A DNA stretch of 64,000 bases from contig CANJUF010000005.1 in NCBI GenBank assembly GCA_947477745.1, positions 1-64,000 of the forward strand, read 5' to 3'. A program made the position numbers and the translations under genes. Of the stretch, positions 37,432-44,697 are shown piece by piece. The stretch comes from Sphingomonadaceae bacterium. GTDB lineage: Bacteria > Pseudomonadota > Alphaproteobacteria > Sphingomonadales > Sphingomonadaceae. Under the pieces are notes generated by a model. It saw only the letters and a program-made list of their open reading frames with translations. It was not told the origin of the DNA and searched no databases. Within the stretch, counting starts at the first letter, position 1; the number at the start of each line of letters is the position of its first letter.

Positions 37432-38652
37432 TTATCCGCGCAGCAGTTCTGGCAGCGTGCCCGACATGCCGCGCGCCTCATCCATGAAGAAGCGCTTCAA
37501 GGCGGGCAGGCGCTGCACCGCGCCCATGCCCAGCCGCCGCGCCGCGCTGGGGAGCTTGCCGGGAATGCCGAACAGGCGGGTCAGGCCATCGGTCACCGAC
37601 ATGACCATGAACGCATCGAGGCTGCGCCACTTCTCGTAGCGGGCAAGCAGCTGCGCGTCGCCCGGCTCCAGCCCCAGCCGCATGCCGTCGGCCAGCACCT
37701 CGACCAGCGCGCCGACATCGCGCAGCCCCAGGTTGAGGCCCTGCCCGGCAATGGGATGCATGCCGTGCGCGGCATCGCCGACCAGCGCCAACCGGTGCTC
37801 GGCAAGTTTGCGCGAATGGTGGAATTTCAGCGGATAGGACATGCGCGGCGCAGCCAGTTCCAGTGATCCCAAAATGCCGTGCATCTTGGAGTGCACCTCC
37901 ACGAGGAACATCGGCTCGGGCATCTTGAGCACCCCGGGCGCGTCCTTTTCCGCGACGGTCCACACCAGTGCGCTGCGGTGGCGGCCATCGGGCAGATCGC
38001 GCAGTGGCAGCAGCGCGAAGGGGCCGGCGGGATAGAAAATCTCCCATGCCACGCCCTCGTGCGCCTGTTCGTGAGTCAGCGCAGTGACAACAGCGCGGTG
38101 GCTGTAATCCCACTTGGCCATCGAGAATCCCGCCTCGTCGCGGGTTGGCGACTGGCGCCCTTCGGCGGCGACCATCAGCCTCGCGCGCAGCACCTCCCCG
38201 TCGGCAAGCGTGACCGATACGTGGTGCGGCCCGCGCTCGCGCGCGATGACTTCGGCGCGCGTGTGCCATGCAATCAGTTCGTTGCCCTCGGCCGCCGCAA
38301 ACAGGGCCAGCCGCAAGTCGCGGTTGGCGAACATCCGGCCGAGCGAGCCTTCCTCGGGCTTGGGGCGAAAGTCGATCCGTCCCGGTTTCATGCCGTCGGT
38401 GACGGCGATGGCCTCGATCGGGCAACCCAGCGGCTCAAGCGCCTCGGCAATGCCGATATTGCCGAACAGGTTCCAGCTCGCGGTCGAGATGGCAGAGGCG
38501 CGGCCGTCCGCACTCTCCGACGTAAGCTCCGCCGGATCGCCGCGTTCGACCACGTGGCTCGTCATCCCGGCGCGTGCCGCGGCAAGCGCCAGGGTCATGC
38601 CGACAAGCCCGCCGCCGAGGATCAACAGGTCGCGCGTTTCCGTTTTGCTCAT
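37432..38652 (-). CDS. UbiH/UbiF-family FAD monooxygenase
   Basis: A 406-residue aromatic hydroxylase of ubiquinone biosynthesis. LLILGGGLVGMTLALAAARA is the FAD Rossmann motif; DGRASAISTASWNLFGNIGI is the UbiH/F region after the motif; ALVGDAAHGMHPIAGQGLNL is the GD motif and signature of this family. It hydroxylates a prenylated ring position; I cannot say which of UbiH, UbiF or UbiI. Its ATG faces that of dsbD with only 20 bases between, inside an inverted repeat. Confidence 0.92.
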   Translation of the reverse strand: MSKTETRDLLILGGGLVGMTLALAAARAGMTSHVVERGDPAELTSESADGRASAISTASWNLFGNIGIAEALEPLGCPIEAIAVTDGMKPGRIDFRPKPEEGSLGRMFANRDLRLALFAAAEGNELIAWHTRAEVIARERGPHHVSVTLADGEVLRARLMVAAEGRQSPTRDEAGFSMAKWDYSHRAVVTALTHEQAHEGVAWEIFYPAGPFALLPLRDLPDGRHRSALVWTVAEKDAPGVLKMPEPMFLVEVHSKMHGILGSLELAAPRMSYPLKFHHSRKLAEHRLALVGDAAHGMHPIAGQGLNLGLRDVGALVEVLADGMRLGLEPGDAQLLARYEKWRSLDAFMVMSVTDGLTRLFGIPGKLPSAARRLGMGAVQRLPALKRFFMDEARGMSGTLPELLRG

Positions 38653-38675
38653 GCGCGTCTATATCGCCGCGCATG
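38650..38675. promoter_or_regulatory. inverted repeat containing both divergent start codons
   Basis: CATGCGCG, then ten bases (TCTATATCGC), then CGCGCATG form a perfect 8-bp inverted repeat. One arm contains the ubiH-like ATG and the other contains the dsbD ATG. Any promoter for either gene must overlap the other's start or lie inside it. Confidence 0.5.
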
Positions 38676-40718
38676 ATGGCTATGTCGAGGCTCCTGCGAA
38701 GCATCGCACCTGTACTGGCGTTGCTTGGCCTGTTCATGGCGTCGACCGGCGCAGTGTCGGCGCGGGCGAATAACATCGCGGCCTCGCTGGTGGTCGAAGG
38801 TCCGGTATTGCCCGGTGAGACGGTCACGGTCGCGGTCCACATGAAGCCCGCGCCGGGATGGCACGGATACTGGCTCAATCCCGGCGATGCCGGGCTTGGC
38901 ATGACGCTCAACTGGACGCTTCCTCAAGGTTTCTCGGCGGGTGAGCCGCAATACCCGGTTCCCGATACACTGCTGATCGCCGGGCTGATGAACCACGTCT
39001 ACAAAGGCGACTATGCGGTGCTGGTGCCGATCACCGCGCCCGCCAGCGCGACGACGGGCAGCGTGGTTGCACTCACGCTCGATGCGCAGTGGCTTGCCTG
39101 CACCGATGAGGTCTGCGTGCCCGAAAAGGGCCGGATCATCACGCAGCTGAGGATTGCAGCGGATTCGGGAAAGCCCGAACCCAGCCTTGACGCCTGGCGC
39201 GCAAGGCTGCCTGCCCCGCTCGATGCGCCTGCACGGTTCGCGCTTGCGGGCGATAACCTGCGTCTCGCGATCCCGCTTCCGGCATCGGTGAAGCTTGATG
39301 CGCCGCATCTGTTCATCGCCCGCGACAGGGTGATCGACTATGCCGCGCCGCAGCGCTTCAGCCGCAATGGCGATGCGCTGATCGTAGAACTGACACGACC
39401 CAAGGTTGCTCCGGCCTCTCCCGAAAGCATCGAAGGCGTGCTCCGATTGGGCGCAAGCGGCGTGGGTCTGGCTTTCACGGCAAGGCCGGGCGCGATCCCG
39501 CCCGCTGGCGTGCCACTCGATGAACCTGCGACCGCGAGCCTGCCGCTGCTGCTCCTTGGCGCGCTTGTCGGCGGGCTGCTGCTCAACCTGATGCCCTGCG
39601 TCTTCCCGATCCTCAGCCTCAAGGCGATGAGCCTGGTGCGCGCGGGCGAGAGCGGGGCACAGGCGAAGCGCGAGGGCCTGGCCTATACGGCGGGCGTAGT
39701 CGCCGCGTGCCTTGCGCTTGGCGCCATGCTGCTTTCGCTGAGGGCGGCGGGCGAAGAGATCGGCTGGGCCTTCCAGTTGCAGGAACCGCTGGTCGTGGCG
39801 GGGCTGCTGCTGCTGACCACGGCGATCACCGCCAATTTCCTGGGTATTTTTGAACTGGCGCTGCCGGGCCTTTCGAGCGGCCACGAAACGCGCGGGGCCT
39901 TCGCCACCGGCCTGCTTGCAGCTTTCGTGGCGACTCCGTGCACCGGGCCGTTCATGGCGGCGGCGATGGGCGCGGCGCTGCTGCTGCCCCCTTTCCCTGC
40001 CATGGCGCTGTTCGCCGCGCTGGGTCTGGGCATCGCCTTGCCGTTCCTCGCGCTCGCTTTGGTCCCTGCGCTGCGCCGGGCGCTGCCAAGGCCGGGGCCG
40101 TGGATGAGTCGGTTCAGGCGCTGGATGGCTCTGCCGATGGCCTTGACCGCGCTGGCGCTGTTTTGGCTGGCGAGCCGGGTGGGCGGTACTGGCTTTGCAC
40201 TCGGCGCTGCCGCGCTCGCGGTCTTGCTGATCGCCGTGCTGTGGCTGGCAGGTCGCATGCAGCGGCGCGGACAGGGCGCGAGCGTTCCGATCCTTGCCGG
40301 ATCGGCGCTTCTGGTCATGGCCGCCTTCTCTGTCCTGCCGCCACTGATCGCTCCTCCAGCGGCAACGGCGCAGGGCATCGTCGCTGCCGAGCCTTTCAGC
40401 GAGGCGCGGCTGACCCGGGCGCGCGCCTCGGGCAAGCCGGTATTCGTGTGGATGACCGCCGACTGGTGCATCACCTGCAAGGTCAACGAACAGACCGCTA
40501 TCGAGCGTGAAGCGACCGCCAAGGCATTCCGCAAGTCTGGCGTCGTAGTGCTGCGCGGCGACTGGACCCGGCGCGATCCAGCGATCACCCGTTTCCTCAC
40601 TGCCCACGGCGCGGCCGGCGTGCCGTTCTACCAATGGTATCCGGCGAGAGGCGGTCCGCCCGAGCAACTGCCGCAAGTGCTCACCGCTGGCATGCTGGCC
40701 GACCTCGCAAATCCATAA
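38673..40718 (+). CDS. dsbD: protein-disulfide reductase (DsbD/ScsB type)
   Basis: A 681-residue inner-membrane protein that passes electrons from cytosolic thioredoxin to the periplasm. A signal sequence (MSRLLRSIAPVLALLGLFMA) precedes an N-terminal domain with the Cys pair in WLACTDEVCVPEKG. The membrane domain has MPCVFPILSLK and VATPCTGPFMAA. The C-terminal thioredoxin-like domain ends with WMTADWCITCKVNE (Cys599, Cys602). Alternative ATGs at 38676 and 38682 exist. No clear ribosome site precedes the first ATG. Confidence 0.9.
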   Translation: MMAMSRLLRSIAPVLALLGLFMASTGAVSARANNIAASLVVEGPVLPGETVTVAVHMKPAPGWHGYWLNPGDAGLGMTLNWTLPQGFSAGEPQYPVPDTLLIAGLMNHVYKGDYAVLVPITAPASATTGSVVALTLDAQWLACTDEVCVPEKGRIITQLRIAADSGKPEPSLDAWRARLPAPLDAPARFALAGDNLRLAIPLPASVKLDAPHLFIARDRVIDYAAPQRFSRNGDALIVELTRPKVAPASPESIEGVLRLGASGVGLAFTARPGAIPPAGVPLDEPATASLPLLLLGALVGGLLLNLMPCVFPILSLKAMSLVRAGESGAQAKREGLAYTAGVVAACLALGAMLLSLRAAGEEIGWAFQLQEPLVVAGLLLLTTAITANFLGIFELALPGLSSGHETRGAFATGLLAAFVATPCTGPFMAAAMGAALLLPPFPAMALFAALGLGIALPFLALALVPALRRALPRPGPWMSRFRRWMALPMALTALALFWLASRVGGTGFALGAAALAVLLIAVLWLAGRMQRRGQGASVPILAGSALLVMAAFSVLPPLIAPPAATAQGIVAAEPFSEARLTRARASGKPVFVWMTADWCITCKVNEQTAIEREATAKAFRKSGVVVLRGDWTRRDPAITRFLTAHGAAGVPFYQWYPARGGPPEQLPQVLTAGMLADLANP

Positions 40719-40901
40719 GTTCGCCAGATCGCTCCGATCCGGAGCGAACTGAGGCGCGTACATCTCGAAGCCAGCCGCGCCTGACAGCCAACTGCGGCGT
40801 TTTTCAGGCCCGGATTTGGTCGGAACCGGACCGGTCGCAGCGCGCCACCACTAGCACTTGCGAATAACTCCCTAGGCGAAATCCAATAGGGGAGATTGCC
40901 A

Positions 40902-41504
40902 GTGCAACAGGCTCATACGCTCATTCTCGTCGATGGCGACACGCGCCGCCGCGCCACCGTCAGCCACACGCTTTCGAGCCACGGCATCCACGTCGAACCT
41001 TTCGAAACCGTGGCCGAACTGGCGCAAAGCTGGCTGCGCAGCGGCACCGTCCTGATCCACGACCGGGAAGGCTGCGTCGCCGATCTCATCGCCCGCATGG
41101 CGCAGCACGGCGAATGGTATCCGATCGTCGCCTTCGCCGACGAACCCGATGCCGGGCGGATCGTGCGCGCCATTCTCGACGGCGCGGTCGACTATATCGT
41201 CTGGCCGTTCTCGCCCGAGACCGTGCTCGCCGCGCTCGAACGGCTCGAGGACAACGTCGAAGGACTGGGCAACGCCCGGATGCGCGAAGCCGTGGCGCGC
41301 GGCCGGATCGAAAAGCTGACCGAGCGCGAGCGCGAAGTGCTTGATTGCGTCGCTTCGGGGCTGTCCAACCGCAAGATCGGCGAAAAGCTGGAGATCAGCC
41401 CGCGCACGGTCGAGATCCACCGCGCAAACATGCTTAACAAGCTGGGTGCAAACCATACCTCCGAGGCGATTCGCATCGCCATCGAAGCCGAACTGGTGCG
41501 GTGA
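40902..41504 (+). CDS. LuxR/FixJ-type response regulator with atypical receiver
   Basis: A 200-residue regulator. The N-terminal half resembles a receiver (TLILVDGDTRRRATVSHTLS, then VLIHDREG, then DGAVDYIVWPFSPETVLAAL) but the acidic pocket is reduced to DGD, so phosphorylation is uncertain. The C-terminal half is a LuxR HTH: KLTEREREVLDCVASGLSNR, then KIGEKLEISPRTVEIHRANM. I place the start at GTG 40902, seven bases after AGGGGAG; a TTG at 40896 is too close to that site. No sensor kinase adjoins. Confidence 0.85.
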   Translation: MQQAHTLILVDGDTRRRATVSHTLSSHGIHVEPFETVAELAQSWLRSGTVLIHDREGCVADLIARMAQHGEWYPIVAFADEPDAGRIVRAILDGAVDYIVWPFSPETVLAALERLEDNVEGLGNARMREAVARGRIEKLTEREREVLDCVASGLSNRKIGEKLEISPRTVEIHRANMLNKLGANHTSEAIRIAIEAELVR

Positions 41505-41516
41505 AGAAACCGGGTA

Positions 41517-41927
41517 TCAGTGCAGCAAGGTGCCGGCTGGCCGGACGGGCAAGGCCGCTTCGGCAGCAGGCTTGGTCGTGCTGACCAATGAGGCGCTCGC
41601 CCAAGCGCCAAGCAGCGCCAGCGCCGGGCTGGCGCCTTCGCTGGTGACTTCCTCGCTCATGCCGGGAAGCACCACGCTCGCCAGGCAGCGCCCTTCGCCG
41701 CCCTTCGACACGATCCACGTGGCTTCGCCGCCGATCACGGCAAGCGCGGCGCTTTCAAAGGCGCCGGCCGCGATCATCACCCGGATCATGTCGCGCCCCG
41801 CCGCTCTCGTCAGCGTTAGCGCTTCGTGCAGGCGGCGGGCCTGATCGGCGAGGCCGCTGGTGGCGCAAAGCTCGGCAAAGCGTTGCAGGTTGCGGTCGCG
41901 CCGGGGATCACGGACGGTAATGTGCAT
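41517..41927 (-). CDS. hypothetical protein
   Basis: A 136-residue protein starting MHITVRDPRRDRNLQRFAEL. It has a middle with ARRLHEALTLTRAAGRDMIR and hydrophobic C-terminal patches (ALALLGAWASASLV) but no clear signal peptide. I recognise no family. The start is unsure: ATG at 41945 would add six residues, and the frame remains open to 42158. It is convergent with the response regulator, 12 bases apart. Confidence 0.55.
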   Translation of the reverse strand: MHITVRDPRRDRNLQRFAELCATSGLADQARRLHEALTLTRAAGRDMIRVMIAAGAFESAALAVIGGEATWIVSKGGEGRCLASVVLPGMSEEVTSEGASPALALLGAWASASLVSTTKPAAEAALPVRPAGTLLH

Positions 41928-42122
41928 GAGCGCATGATAGCGCATTCCGAGGCCGCGAAAAGGCCTATCCAGCCGGTTTGGCGCACGCCGTGCCGCGCTG
42001 CGACAGCGCAGGGGCCCAAGGGTTTGCGCGTATTGACAGCGCTGCGCCACATCCCGGCGCTTGCCGCTTGGCGAATTAGCGGACATGAAACGCGGGAAAA
42101 CGAATCCTGGGAGAGAATACGC

Positions 42123-43127
42123 ATGACTTCGCAAGGCCAGCAGCAATCGACCATCCACCTCGTCGCGCCCGAACTTTCCGCAGCGATCGAGACCTTCCCC
42201 AACATGGATTTCGAAAACGGCCTCGAGGAGATCCGCGCCGGGTTCATGAGCCGCGACCTGCCGCCGATGCCCGAAGGGCTTGAGCAGGCCAGGTTCGAAG
42301 ACCGCACCATTCCCGGCCCGGCGGGCGCTCCCGATGTGCGGGTGCTGATCTATTCACCGCCAGGAGTGGCGGCAGGGAAGCGTCCCGCCATCCTGCACAT
42401 CCACGGCGGCGGCTACGTCATCGGCAAGGCCGACATTGGCGACATCCCCAATCGCATGTTCGCGCTGGCGCTGGGCTGCGTGGTCGTTTCGGTCGACTAC
42501 CGCAAGGCACCCGAGACTACCTGGCCCGGACCGATCGAGGATTGCTATGCGGCGCTGACCTGGATGGTCGACAATGCCGATACGCTCGGCATCGATCCGG
42601 CGCGCATCGCCGTCGCGGGTGAGAGCGCCGGCGGCGGCCATGCCGCAGCGCTCGCCATCTACGCGCGCAACATGGCGCGCAAGAACGGCAGCGGACCCAG
42701 CATCTGCTTCCAGTTGCTCGATTCGCCCATGCTCGACGACCGCACCGGCACCACCAGCGATCCGCACCCGCATACCGGCGAATTCGTCTGGACCCCGGCG
42801 CGCAACCGCTTCGGCTGGAAGGCGATGCTCGGCATGGAGCCGGGCGGCCCCGACGTGCCCGAGGAAATGGTCCCCGCCCGCGTCAAGGATTACAGCGACC
42901 TGCCGCCCGCCTTCGTCCATGTCGGCGCGCTCGACCTGTTCCTAGAGGAAGACATGGAATATGTCCGCCGACTGACCCGCGCGGGCATTCCGGCCGAGCT
43001 GCACGTCATCCCCGGTGCATACCACGGCTTCAATATCGCCGGGCCTACGCCTCAGGTAATGACGGTTGGCGGCTTGCGGATGGCAGCGCTTGCGCGGGCG
43101 TTCGGGGTGGATATAGCCGGGAGGTGA
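42123..43127 (+). CDS. alpha/beta hydrolase, hormone-sensitive lipase family
   Basis: A 334-residue esterase. AILHIHGGGYVIGKADIG is the HGGG oxyanion motif; IAVAGESAGGGHAAAL is the nucleophile elbow (G-E-S-A-G); VHVGALDLFLEED gives the acid and PGAYHGFNIAGP the histidine. The ATG at 42123 follows GGGAGAGAATACGC. The long upstream extension of the frame to 41826 is not family-like. It fits hydrolysis of esters produced by BVMOs, though that link is inferred. Confidence 0.9.
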   Translation: MTSQGQQQSTIHLVAPELSAAIETFPNMDFENGLEEIRAGFMSRDLPPMPEGLEQARFEDRTIPGPAGAPDVRVLIYSPPGVAAGKRPAILHIHGGGYVIGKADIGDIPNRMFALALGCVVVSVDYRKAPETTWPGPIEDCYAALTWMVDNADTLGIDPARIAVAGESAGGGHAAALAIYARNMARKNGSGPSICFQLLDSPMLDDRTGTTSDPHPHTGEFVWTPARNRFGWKAMLGMEPGGPDVPEEMVPARVKDYSDLPPAFVHVGALDLFLEEDMEYVRRLTRAGIPAELHVIPGAYHGFNIAGPTPQVMTVGGLRMAALARAFGVDIAGR

Positions 43128-43132
43128 GCGCT

Positions 43133-43200
43133 GTCACCCCGGCGCAGGCCGGGGTCCAGACAATTTGATGCGGTCTGGATTCCGGCCTGCGCCGGGTGAC
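43133..43200. repeat. REP-like long inverted repeat
   Basis: The left arm (43133-43161, beginning GTCACCCCGGCGCAGG) pairs with the right arm (43172-43200, ending CCTGCGCCGGGTGAC) over about 29 bases, with a 10-base loop. It lies between the convergent stops of the esterase and the NTF2-fold gene, a typical place for palindromic intergenic repeats of alphaproteobacteria. It may also act as a bidirectional terminator. Confidence 0.75.
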
Positions 43201-43213
43201 GTATCGAGTTAAC

Positions 43214-43771
43214 CTAGGCGGCAAACTCATACATGGTGAAAACGCGCTCGGCGAAATACCAGCGCCCGTCCACGCGCGCATAACGGTCGCGGTATTCGCC
43301 CCAGAAGCCTTTGCCATCAGCCGAGGTCGGCGATTGCATCACGCAGGTTCCGGTCGCGCTGTCGCCATCGACGGCGATGCTGAGGTTGTGGATCAGCGGC
43401 ACCGGATGCGGTTTGCCCTTGCTCGGCAGCAGCATGTCGCGGATCGCCTGCCGGCCCTCGACACGGCTTTGTACTGCCGTATGCGGGCCATCAGGCGGCC
43501 CGCGCAGCACTACGAACACGCCGCCGGGAAGATACAATTCCGCGGTTTCCTCTGGCCGGTCGTAGCGCACCAGCTGGCCATAGCGATAAACCAGTTCGGT
43601 GATTGCCTGCTTGGCGGCCAGCGCCTCGGGCTGTTCGGCAATGACTGTAACCGGATCGGATTCCATTGCTGCCAGGCCCTCCCCCGAACTTGCCAGCGCG
43701 ACTTGGCCTGCGCCAAACGATCCGAGCACCAGCGGAACTGGTGCCCGGATCAGAAAATCACGCCTTGTCAC
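43214..43771 (-). CDS. NTF2/SnoaL-like protein with Tat signal
   Basis: A 185-residue protein. From GTG 43771 it reads MTRRDFLIRAPVPLVLGSFG, a twin-arginine signal (T-R-R-D-F-L) with hydrophobic core. The mature part has the SnoaL pattern AAKQAITELVYRYGQLVRYD, then RYARVDGRWYFAERVF. The start overlaps the SDR stop by 14 bases, suggesting co-translation. Most SnoaL proteins are cytosolic, so Tat export is unusual and would suit a periplasmic cofactor-bound or early-folding enzyme. Confidence 0.77.
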   Translation of the reverse strand: MTRRDFLIRAPVPLVLGSFGAGQVALASSGEGLAAMESDPVTVIAEQPEALAAKQAITELVYRYGQLVRYDRPEETAELYLPGGVFVVLRGPPDGPHTAVQSRVEGRQAIRDMLLPSKGKPHPVPLIHNLSIAVDGDSATGTCVMQSPTSADGKGFWGEYRDRYARVDGRWYFAERVFTMYEFAA

Positions 43772-44543
43772 GCAGCTCGCAAGCCGCACGAACCGGCGCG
43801 ATGCCGTATTCCACGACCTGCCAGAAGCCCTTGTCGGTAACGATCACCGCTTCGTCGTTCTCGATCGCGTGGATCACCATCTGGCCGATCTCGTCCGCCG
43901 TGACCGTCGGAGCCGGCTTCTTGGAAGGATCGTCGTTGCTCTCGCCGCCGATCATGACCGTGTTCTTGTGCAGGTTGGTGGCGACGATGCCGGGGCACAG
44001 CACCGAAACGCCGACGCCGGCCGGCGCGAGGTCCTGGCGCAGCGCATAGCTCATCGCGGCGACGCCGAACTTGGTCATCGAATAGACGCCCACGCCGCCG
44101 CCAAAGGCCGAAAGGCCAACCGACGAAGACGTGTTGACGATGTGGCCTTTGCCGCGGTCGCGCATGTCCGCTGCGAAGGTCATCGCGCCGTTCGCCGGGC
44201 CCATCAGGTTGACGTTCATCAGCGTATCGAAACTCTCGAACGAGGTGTCGGCGAGCGGCTTGCCGTGCGGAGCAATGCCCGCGTTGTTGATCAGCACGTC
44301 AACCGGGCCGAACACCTTTTCCGCTTCTTCCTTGGCGCGCTTCCAGTTGTCGCGGTCGCGGGTGTCGAGCTTGACGCCGCGAAACTGGTTGGCGCGGGTC
44401 TTGACGACCTGCTCGATCGCCTCCTCGTTGATGTCGGCGATGGTTACGTTGAGGCCCGCTTCGGCCAGCGCATTGGCAATGCCAAGCCCGATCCCGCTCG
44501 CTCCGCCTGTCACGAAGGCGTGTTTCGCTTCTGCCATTTTCAT
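43758..44543 (-). CDS. short-chain dehydrogenase/reductase
   Basis: A 261-residue SDR. AFVTGGASGIGLGIANALAE is the TGxxxGIG cofactor motif; ADINEEAIEQVV has Asp after strand 2, suggesting NAD; DVLINNAGIAPHG, NTSSSVGLSAFGG and YSMTKFGV give the catalytic Asn, Ser, Tyr and Lys. The ATG at 44543 follows GGGAGCCG; a second ATG lies two codons on. A perfect 16-bp palindrome lies 95 bases upstream. Confidence 0.93.
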   Translation of the reverse strand: MKMAEAKHAFVTGGASGIGLGIANALAEAGLNVTIADINEEAIEQVVKTRANQFRGVKLDTRDRDNWKRAKEEAEKVFGPVDVLINNAGIAPHGKPLADTSFESFDTLMNVNLMGPANGAMTFAADMRDRGKGHIVNTSSSVGLSAFGGGVGVYSMTKFGVAAMSYALRQDLAPAGVGVSVLCPGIVATNLHKNTVMIGGESNDDPSKKPAPTVTADEIGQMVIHAIENDEAVIVTDKGFWQVVEYGIAPVRAACELRDKA

Positions 44544-44637
44544 CGATTCGGCTCCCTCTCATGGATTGTGTTGTTCTGCGCCAGATTGGCGATTGGTGCC
44601 TATTGAGGCAATGGCGTTGTTTCCGCGGTGCTCGGCA

Positions 44638-44653
44638 ATCCGTAATTACGGAT
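44638..44653. promoter_or_regulatory. candidate operator ATCCGTAATTACGGAT (perfect palindrome)
   Basis: A perfect 16-bp palindrome lies in the 154-bp gap between the SDR start and the sulfatase stop. It matches 14 of 16 bases at 23350, upstream of BVMO 3. The size and symmetry fit a dimeric repressor such as TetR, GntR or IclR families. Confidence 0.5.
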
Positions 44654-44697
44654 ATGCCGCATCTCCCCTACCGCTTGTGGGAGGGCAGTAGGTATGT

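Noticed and set aside
38649..40763. Open frame of 704 codons on the minus strand
   Set aside because: It is antisense to dsbD, and its composition is the usual His/Arg/Gln shadow type.
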